Origin: Dipetalonema caudispina
Lineage: Eukaryota > Nematoda > Chromadorea > Rhabditida > Onchocercidae
DNA length: 17,367 nt
Assembly (NCBI GenBank): GCA_013365325.1
Contig: JABVXV010000659.1
Location: 1 to 17,367, forward strand
Direction: 5' to 3'
Below, piece after piece: positions 9,475 through 17,367 of this stretch. Every line of letters starts with the position of its first letter. Within the stretch, counting starts at the first letter, position 1. The notes beneath the pieces are model-generated. The model did no database searches. It saw nothing but the letters and a program-made list of their open reading frames with translations, and was not told the DNA's origin. Made by a program: the position numbers and the translations under genes.

Positions 9475-9645
9475 CACTGATTAAAATAAAACTACTGCTT
9501 ATTTCCGAACTGCATCACGGTAGAAGTTTTTTTCCTCTTCCGTTTTCTTTCGAATAGGTTAAATCACTTGGGAATTAATCATGAAGTCTTAAACAGATTT
9601 AATGAGGATTTTACAACATAATTTTGAAACACTGCGAATTTCTTT
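9475..9645 (+). repeat. Dispersed direct repeat, copy B
   Basis: Homologous in the same orientation to 5370-5505, which forms the right part of the inverted-repeat spacer. Copy B is longer by two blocks: 15 bases after AAATCAC (about 9568-9582) and about 16 bases after TTTAATGA (about 9606-9621). Similarity starts around CACTGATTAAAA and fades after TTTCTT at about 9645. It is followed directly by a perfect 7-bp stem, ATTTGAA (9651-9657) with TTCAAAT (9663-9669). The inverted-repeat arms themselves are not present here. Confidence 0.8.
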
Positions 9646-12565
9646 TACTGATTTGAAGATTTTTCAAATTCGGAAACACAATGCTCGTATGCTTTAAGAT
9701 GCTTAATAGCATCAACAAATTCAAACCATCGATCTGAAATGCAAAAAATTGGTCGTTATTAGGAATGAAATAGACTAATGGAAAATATATTGAAATTGGT
9801 TTTATGAAAAAAACTTTAAACTTGTGTAACGTGAAAATTTTTCGCAAAGAAGAACTTGACAGCTTGCAGTTGCTTGCTTTGGCATTAAACTTTGCTCGAA
9901 GTACAGAAAAATCATTTTTTCCATCCACTTAAGATAAATGTTTTGAAAGTCACAGTAGTGAAATTTGTCTTGATCAAAACATTGGTTATTTATAAGGATT
10001 GTCTCCGAAACAGTTGGAGTTCGTGTTCTGTCTTCTTGTCATTGCTTATATTTATGAGGGTTTAAACACTTGCTCATTTGTTGTTATAAAAAATCATGAA
10101 TTCTTTTCATAATATATGATTTTTACATTGTAGGAAATGTTATCCATAATGAGAAGTATGCATTCAATTAGCCTCAAAAAAATGATATAATGAATGGTGA
10201 AAGTTAAGTGGTAATTTAATGATAAACGCGATTGACAAGGATTTCGTATCAGCATCATACTGATGAATTTAAAAAAAAAAAAAATGAAATTCCATAATCT
10301 TATCAGCCCAGAAATGGCAAATATAATAGTTATAGTCTCACTATCTGAATTCAAAATTAGTAGATAATTATTTAACAATTTTCGTTAACGAGTATCTTCA
10401 AAGAAATCGATTAAATGAACTTATGAAAAATAACAACCATTTGGTGCTGCAAAAGTAGTTTTGACAGATCAGTTAACCGTATTGTTGGGAGAAGTTAGGA
10501 AAACAAGAAACTAAAACCTTTTCTAGAGCAGTGGTAAGGAAAATATGATGAATTATTAGCTTTAAAGCCTTCAATGAGACGAAAAACTTCACCGAAGTCT
10601 GTAAGTGAATAGAACTGCGATAAATCATTAAGCTTATCATATTCATATTTTCTCTTACAGACAGAAACATAAACACCCTTTTTTTTCTTCACCTGACACT
10701 TTTTATCTGTTCTTGAACAAAACTTGATCTCGCCTCAAACTTACTACTGTTGAAAAATTTAGACAATTAAATATACTTCAACGGTATGGAGCAAATAAAG
10801 AATTTTCCAATATTCCTGGATCATTTGAGATACAAACTCAATCATGCTTTAATGCGACTAATATGTTACGTTCAAATTCGCTGCTCATTGTGACGACTTC
10901 CTGCCCAATGTTCTGAATATTTACGAAATTAATTTATAATTTTGAAAATTCCAAAAAATCAATCGATATACAAAACGTTTGGTGTTCATAGTATTATTTA
11001 CATTAATGACAACCAGCTGTGAAATATCCCTCATCGTTAATTTCAAAAACAATTTGGAATTAAGGGGAAGCATTTTTAGATTTATAATTAGATTTACTAT
11101 TATTTTAATGAATTTTAGCTGCTCCCCACCATTAAAAAGTTAAGATTTTGATTTGAACTTCGGTTTCCTCCCTATTTATAACGCGTTTCCAAATGACAAT
11201 GTTGTTTGGAAGATTTTTGATCATCAACAAAAATTATAATAAAAAGCAATTCAATGATGATACTGATAAGTCCGGAGTACAGTAAGCAGAAGGGTCGACT
11301 ATATATTTCTGTTGGATGAGTCATTTCAATGAAGGATCAGTGCAGTTCGATGAATGGCAAAGTCTCACAAAATGAAATGAATGTGATCATTAATTGATCT
11401 CCGTATCAACGGCATGATGAAATATTTATAGACTGTTATTCCATAGAAGATTTTACGTCAATGCTGGAATTCTATCGAAATTCCTCTTTTCGTACTTTGA
11501 ACTCTTGAAATTAACGCATCTTGCGCTAACTTTAACAATGGTAGTTTCCTGCTTTTAAGCATACTTTATAGCCCGCAGCCACAATAAAGTAAAGACGGAT
11601 AACAGTGTCAAAGATTTACATACCGCTTTTTTTCCAAGTCAAAAAAATTTAATGACTTGAAGAAGTTTAATTTGACGGAAGACATAATAATAAATGTGAT
11701 AAGAAAGCTTTAAAGAGATTTATTTACACATTAAACAATATCGAATTGCAGCTTGACCTTATTCCATCTCGTTATGTTTCATTTCCAATCCGAAAAATTA
11801 AGTTCTCAACAAAACTGTTAACGTGTGGCATTTTTAGTCAGTCATCCAATATTCTAGAAAACATCAACTTATATCAATCGTCTTTTGCTGCCCCAATAAT
11901 GTTCTCATTTATGAATTAAAATTAGAAAGCAGAAAAAATATATAAGCAAAAAAAAAGTGCAACAGAACTATAAACGCATTTAATTTTTTTTATTCGGTTT
12001 TTTTTTTATTTTGCTAATTGAACGTTGAGAATATGCAAATAGCACCGATTCCTAGAGAATGCGAATTTTGTTCTGACTTTTTGTGATTCGTTATTTTGCA
12101 TTTGAATTAAGATCATAAGGGTCAAGAACTTTAGGATTCAACCGCATTACTTGACAAATATTGAGATTTACCGACTGCTGAACTGCGTTAGTGTAAGGCT
12201 AAAAGTGATTTTCAACGTTTTTAAAGTTTTCAATTTTCTAATGGTTGTGATTTTTCTGGGTTTCCATCGGAAGTTTGGGACTGCTTACAGTTATTGTCAC
12301 TTCCGAGAAATTTACAATACAAAACGTAATGTCAACCAATAATTTTATCTGCAACAAATGCAATAAATCTTCTTTCAGAATATGGAAATTAATTGGTAAA
12401 GTGAGAAAGAAAGGGAGCGAAATGAAAATCAAAAATTGTTTCAACTGCATTTTTCCATTTATTAAACTTAATCGATACTTATTTTGATGGAATTAGTCGA
12501 AATGTGATGCATTTTATACCCGTTCAGTGCATAGAAGAATCTATGTTAAATGTAATTAATTATTA
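9646..12565. other. Gene-free AT-rich stretch
   Basis: Several frames of 63-105 codons exist (for example 9611-9928 minus, 10094-10378 minus, 12151-12487 in overlapping frames on both strands). None is recognised, several lack an ATG at the start, and overlapping frames on opposite strands around 12240-12450 show the area is simply stop-poor. A14 lies at 10271-10284 and T10 at 11998-12007. Confidence 0.65.
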
Positions 12566-12618
12566 AGACAAAAAGAGAGAAGGGAAGTTGTACGAAGAAA
12601 AAAGAACAGAAAGATAAC
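12566..12618 (+). other. Short purine-rich tract
   Basis: About 50 bases dominated by A and G (AAAAAGAGAGAAGGGAAG, then GAAGAAAAAAGAACAGAAAG). It resembles the larger G+A tracts near 1800, 6850 and 13100 and lies on the same strand. Confidence 0.6.
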
Positions 12619-12930
12619 AATTAATCTAATTTCTTAATTATAAAAGAAAACAAGTTCATCAATGTCTTCGAATAAGTATCTAATACATTAACTGTCTTAT
12701 TAACTGTCCTGCTCTTCCTAACTACTACCACAAAGAGAAGCACAATGCTCCCATTCATGTTTCCCGAGATTACTAAGAGATCTGTTATGATCGATGAGAA
12801 AATAAATATTCTGCTTTTACTCGATTACTTGGTTACTCCGTTATAATGCTTCTTAAAACGTCCGATGCGATGAAAATTAGTAAATTAAGACGCCGACGAA
12901 TATGTGCACCCGCAGCGATAGTGCACCGCG

Positions 12931-12953
12931 GTCAGTCAGTCAGTCAGTCAGTC
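12931..12953. repeat. (GTCA)n tetranucleotide microsatellite
   Basis: Nearly six perfect units of GTCA. It directly follows the second GTGCACC copy. It is a short tract whose length may vary between individuals. Confidence 0.93.
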
Positions 12954-13016
12954 GATTCGTTGAATGCTATTTAAGGAGAGAATGGTTAGTAAAGGTTTGT
13001 CAAATGTAAAGGTAGA

Positions 13017-13043
13017 GCTGCGCGCACGAGATGCGCTTGCAGC
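13017..13043 (+). other. GC-rich hairpin
   Basis: GCTGC-GCGCA pairs with TGCGC-(TT)-GCAGC around the loop CGAGA. This gives ten perfect base pairs interrupted by a two-base bulge, most of them G-C, which is exceptional in a window of about 70% A+T. It falls inside the small frame described above. Confidence 0.75.
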
Positions 13044-13060
13044 GAAAAGGATGTGAAGAG

Positions 13061-13210
13061 GTGACACAGGTGATGACGGTAATATTGGCAAAGGGATGGC
13101 GCTATAAAACGAGTATGGAAAACAAGCAAAAGAGGAGGAAGGTTATAATCATCCTTCATTGAAGGGAGGGAGGAGAGAAGAGAATAGAGTAGGAATGAGA
13201 TTAGATGGGA
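13061..13210 (+). other. Purine-rich (G+A) tract
   Basis: The plus strand is G+A-rich, most strongly at 13120-13205 with GGGAGGGAGGAGAGAAGAG. The 81-codon minus frame at 12986-13231 overlaps the island and this tract. Its Leu-, Ser- and His-rich product reflects the pyrimidine bias of that strand, and I do not call it a gene. Confidence 0.65.
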
Positions 13211-16200
13211 CAGTACAACAATCACTGTCACATCTACTACGATGCCAAACGGAGACAGACCTTTGACCGGATTTTTCGTACATTTACTTTAACCGAAACA
13301 CATTCTTCTAGCGCTAACCGGCATTACTCACTATGAATGCTTATCCTAACTTCACTCTTCTGTAGTCACTTCTATTCCTAAATTTCATAAATCGATTATT
13401 GACATTGTTCATGCCAAATCTTTATTAAAACACCGGCACCTGTAGAAAGCCGCTGTTATAATTTTTCATTTTAGTACATTATTTTCCTACCTGCAGTAAT
13501 ATCAATCCGATGGTTGTATCGCCGTAGTCACATTCATACTTTGAAGTATTTCATGTTCGATATGATTATTATTTAGTATATTTAGTGCTGTGAACGTTGA
13601 TTATCTTCGAGCACTCGTGATGATATTTTTGAAAGACCGCCAAACTTCTTTCTCCTTTCTCCCAAACCTGTCTCGATATTCGATAATGGAAAGATAACAG
13701 TCAAATAGATAGTGTTGAGATCAGTATTCAAGAGCTTAAAACAATTGGAACGACAGTGTTCTGTGGTAAAAGTGATAGGTTCGAAATACCAAAAGATTTA
13801 AGTGAAGAATTTTGATAGCTGATATTTAAAGATTTTTCCTGGAGTAACGTCTAATTCTATGCACGGTAAGGTCTAAGTGTAACGATTATTGTGATGTATT
13901 AGTTTTTTTCGGGATTACTTCCTATGCACCTGAAAGTAAGCATTTTTTCATGAGAAAATTAAGTTCTTGACAGGGGCAACAAAACAGTTTTAATATTTTC
14001 CTCGTTCTGTTGGTATCTGCCTGAACGATTCTGTGGCACAGTAGACAGGAAAGACGAAAGTTACTTCATGCTGTAATCAGGTCCGCTTTTTCATCATAAC
14101 ATTTTAGATTATGAGCAAAAAAGTTGTTGCATCTAAGGAATCGCAAAATATGGTCTTTTTTTGAAGGTAAGAATGCAAAATATAGTTCTTTTGCCGGATG
14201 AATTATTGTTTTTCATACCGTTCAGAATAACTCATTATAAATTCTCTAAGGGACTGACTTCTGGTTATTTGAATCTAAAAAAAAAAAAGTGTTGGGAACT
14301 TTTGATAGTGTTATTTCGCACTTATAAAGGACGCTGTGAAGATATATCTACGCTTTGGATACAACTTACTGATATGAACAAATTGAAAGACAACTATACT
14401 TTATGATCATTTCTGGTTTTGATGGATAAAAGTGTCATGTTCACTTGCTTCATCTTCTACTCGTGTGATCCGTTTCAGGGATTATAATTTTAGAAAGTCT
14501 TCGCTGAATCATCGCTGGTGACGGTAACACGAACGATTAAGTGCCACTGCGTTGCCTAAATGCGACTAGTATCATTTCAAATATATATTTTCTTCAGACT
14601 TCCAAACAAGGCAGTAAGACGTGTTGTTGATTCTACCGTTGTTAACTAAAAAATGGTTGGTTCTCGAAATGACTGAGCCAAAAGCTGATTCATAGGAAGA
14701 GCGCACAAAAAGTTATAAAAGGCCGTGTTGAAAGTGTTTCACTTTTTCAATCTTGTACAAAGTAAACAAAGATATAAAGGTTAGTGGCTGAGATAGGACG
14801 AAAGGTAACAAATTTGCATGTGATATTAGGATCAGATGAAGGTACACAAGTTCTTTGAAAGTGTAAGATGAAGATGAATGAAAAATTAGTCACCTATTTG
14901 TTTTCTTTAAGTTTACCTTCCGTCACATATCGAATAGACTAATTTTTTGCATAACATGTTCGAAGACCGTTTTTTTCCTAAATATTTTAATCCCTTATTT
15001 AATCTTTGTTCACAAAAAGCACATTCTCCCATTATTTAAATTGAAATTTCTCATTTGTTATTTCATGTCAACGTATTTCTTTGCAAATCTCAAGTGAAGT
15101 CGAAAATGGAATTGAATGTATTTTTTTCATAGTCCATAGTGGGGTTGAATGGTAAGCAGAATAAACCCATAATTTTGCAAGTTTTTATGCTGCAGCTAAT
15201 CAACTGCAAATTAAGCTGGAAATTTACAAAGATCAGTTTGATCTCAAACGAACATTTTTTATAATTGTTGAGTGTCTTGTTTCTAGTTTATCTCTTTATG
15301 ATGACCTATTACCTTCATAGACAAGACATTTGTGTGGAAATGATAGATGAATTGTGTTACATTTTGGACAAAAATTTTATTAACAATAATTAGTTAGGTA
15401 CTCGAGAGATTTGCTTTCTTTCACTTCACTTCATTTTTCGAGCATCTCAAGTAATCTGTTTGTTATAGCTATTTTTTACTTTCGCAATAAATCTATGAAC
15501 ATTTAAGTAACCATATTTTTATCATCATTATCATTGATATAGCCAAATGTGATCAAAACTAAGGAATTCTTCATTGGTTGTTAAATCTTTGCTGGTATGG
15601 CAAAAGATTTGAATGAACCTGGTTCTCGGGATTGATAGCCTGAGCATCTCCCAGAATCCTTTATAATTCATGTTTTGTTTAACGGTGAACTGAAAAATGC
15701 AGAAGTGGGTAGACTGCACAACCCGAAGTTTTGAACTTTTGTTATAAATTTAATTTCGTTATGGAAGTTGATTTTATTCAAATCAACAGGCAGAAATGCA
15801 TTTCCACCAATGTTATTTTTACTCGATATTGCTTGAATCGTGTTGCTTTTCTCTCTTTTTCTAATTGGTTAAAAAATACTGCTAACAACATTCCAATAAA
15901 ATTTGGGAAAAATAACTGACGAGCTTTGTGATTACTAGTGGAAAGAGGAAATAACAAGCGCTGGTCGATATTCATTAGTCGTCTGCAATGAAAAATAAAT
16001 AAGTTTAGGATGGACTTATTTGTGATAGGTATGAAAAATTTCTTTTTAACGACTAACGTATTTGTGCCTATCATATTTAATTAATCATTTAAATGAAAGT
16101 TTTGGAGAACACACTGAAAAATAACGCACTTAAAATAATTTTCCTCGTTAGCAAACTTATTTTCTACACACTTACTTGAATTTAACTTTTATTTCAAATA

Positions 16201-16619
16201 TTTTTACAACTTTTTTACAGTATCAGAAATCGAAGTTTCTAATTTGATTTTTATCTTACTGCAAATTATTTTTTCCTAGTTAGCATATTATTTTTATGTC
16301 ATGTTCCTTCCATGTATTATTTTTCTTTCTTTAGCGTATAATTTACTTTCGATAACATCTAAGTAAACAAAGCATTGATATTTTTGGTCGTTTGTACGAT
16401 ATTTTTTGCACAGCATTCCCCGGATAATTTGCATTACTCATTATTTTCTGTTCCGTATTTGTTTAGATTTAATTCAAGTTTCGAAGTTTGAAGAACCAAT
16501 AAATTACTATCATACAACATATCTGTTTGTAACTCAGTTAACAATCCCTAAACTGATAGTTAAGATGAAAAATTCAGAGGATTGTCTCAGAATGAACTTT
16601 TTAATTTCTTTTCTCACAG
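13211..16619. other. Mostly gene-free AT-rich stretch
   Basis: No supported gene. A plus-strand frame at 13188-13292 (about 34 codons) has mixed composition (including TMPNGDRPLTGFF) but no start or recognisable family. The ATG-started frame at 14173-14406 (77 codons) crosses A12 at 14277-14288 and is unrecognised. The minus frames at 15531-15719 and 15778-16074 and the plus frame at 15731-15919 overlap one another in part and show no domain. Confidence 0.6.
14714..14750 (+). promoter_or_regulatory. TATAAAAG box followed by a hairpin
   Basis: A consensus TATA box, TATAAAAG, lies at 14714-14721. Seven bases later TTGAAAGTG (14728-14736) pairs with CACTTT-(TT)-CAA (14740-14750) around a TTT loop, leaving a two-base bulge. 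The sequence before the box is locally GC-richer. No convincing coding frame follows within several hundred bases, so a promoter role is only possible. Confidence 0.22.
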
Positions 16620-16642
16620 TTTTTTTTTTTTTTTTTTTTTTT
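16620..16642. repeat. Poly-T run
   Basis: Twenty-three consecutive T residues. A minus-strand retroposon tail would look like this, but no retroposon body is recognisable on either side. The plus frame that crosses it (16406-16675) owes its phenylalanine run to this tract. Confidence 0.93.
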
Positions 16643-17246
16643 AACTTCTTAAAAATTGGAAACGATATGGGTTGAAGCTCAAAAATGTGTTTCACCTATT
16701 ACTGTTATACATAGCTTGTAATGCATAGAACAATCATTAAGTTACTTTCAAAAACATCCTTATAACCGTTCGATATATATATTCTAACGGATTTGACCCA
16801 TTAGTAGTTCGCTGAATTCCAATACCAACTAATTATACGCTCGTGTACGTACGTATGAGTTGCATTAAAGGCGATAAATGGAAGAATGCTTGTTCATTGC
16901 AACTGTCCACATATAATTAATTATGATGAAAAGATGCAATCCCACAGTGGTAATATAAATGCATGCGCCTTCTATGTGGACTTTTAACTTCGAATTAATG
17001 TTCAAATGCGGACATCATCCAAGAGAAAATTAATTTGATAGTACGCACTGTGTGCCGCTGTTTGTAATGTGCAACGACCCAGTTGTTCTCAATGTTTCTT
17101 CTCTCTCTCTTTCTATCCATCCTAAGTTGCGCACATTTCATTGTCACTTCCATCGTCGCATCCCTTTCATTCCACCGATCCGCGCACAAATCGTGTTTTC
17201 ACCTCCTCTGCCAACAATTTTTACTGTTGTGCTCATTGGCGCCACC
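16643..17246. other. Gene-free stretch with a GC-richer, pyrimidine-rich right part
   Basis: A 10-bp palindrome TACGTACGTA lies at 16846-16855. From about 17040 the sequence becomes GC-richer, and at 17088-17190 it is strongly pyrimidine-rich with a (CT)n core near 17099-17110. The minus frame at 16995-17189 (64 codons; rich in Arg, Glu and Met) is unrecognised and follows from that strand bias. A minus-strand first exon or promoter is conceivable but unsupported. Confidence 0.55.

Positions 17247-17367
<121 letters not shown>

Larger units (their letters stand above)
12880..13060 (+). promoter_or_regulatory. GC-richer island with TATA-like box, a possible promoter or first exon
   Basis: This is the most GC-rich area of the window. 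In order it holds two copies of GTGCACC (12904-12910, 12921-12927), a (GTCA) repeat, a TATA-like CTATTTAAG (12967-12975), an ATG at 12982 opening 24 codons (to 13056), and a hairpin at 13017-13043. The small frame would give MVSKGLSNVKVELRARDALA and four more residues. A donor-like AAG/GTAGAG after codon 10 could end a short first exon. I do not recognise the peptide and find no matching downstream exon. A regulatory or 5'-end function is an inference from composition and motif order only. Confidence 0.25.

Noticed and set aside
12151..12487. Overlapping frames on both strands
   Set aside because: They cover the same bases in conflicting directions, are short, and are unrecognised.
14173..14406. 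77-codon ATG frame with a more mixed residue composition
   Set aside because: It includes four lysines from an A12 run, matches no family I know, and has no supporting splice or promoter signals that stand out.
2903..16642. Poly-A and poly-T runs as SINE or LINE tails
   Set aside because: No retroposon body, internal promoter boxes or target-site duplications were visible beside any of them.

Overview
This is AT-rich, gene-poor eukaryotic DNA, roughly 70% A+T by eye. I found no open reading frame that I recognise as a gene. There are no operon-like runs of ORFs, no ribosome-binding-site pattern, no rRNA, no tRNA that folds, and no CRISPR array. Long pure microsatellites, many poly-A/poly-T runs and frequent stops in all six frames point to intergenic or intronic DNA of an AT-rich animal. 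A nematode, perhaps a filarial worm, fits the composition, but this is a weak inference because no diagnostic gene or spliced-leader sequence is present.

Layout: the window opens in an interrupted (AAT)n microsatellite (1-196) and closes in a perfect (ATT)n microsatellite (17247-17367), so the two ends are inverted relative to each other. Between them lie long featureless AT-rich stretches broken by a few structured zones: a purine-rich tract (1780-2000); a large imperfect inverted repeat (4576-5897) with arms of about 435 and 393 bp around a spacer of about 494 bp; a second purine-rich tract (6797-6975) followed by a small GC-richer patch (7060-7160); a cluster of three evenly spaced GAAATTTC palindromes next to a (TA)16 run (8755-8895); a diverged direct copy (9475-9645) of part of the inverted-repeat spacer; a GC-richer island with a (GTCA)n repeat, a TATA-like box and a strong small hairpin (12880-13060), followed by a third purine-rich tract; a TATAAAAG-plus-hairpin site (14714-14750); and a GC-richer, pyrimidine-rich zone before the last microsatellite.

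The best-supported unusual structure is the inverted repeat. Its right-hand spacer sequence recurs 4 kb away, so it probably belongs to an old, decayed dispersed repeat family (foldback or MITE-like) rather than being a one-off duplication. I see no convincing new functional system. Two places could hide short exons or a promoter (12880-13060 and 7060-7160), and one antisense ORF of 118 codons (8058-8414) is longer than expected for this composition. All three are weak.
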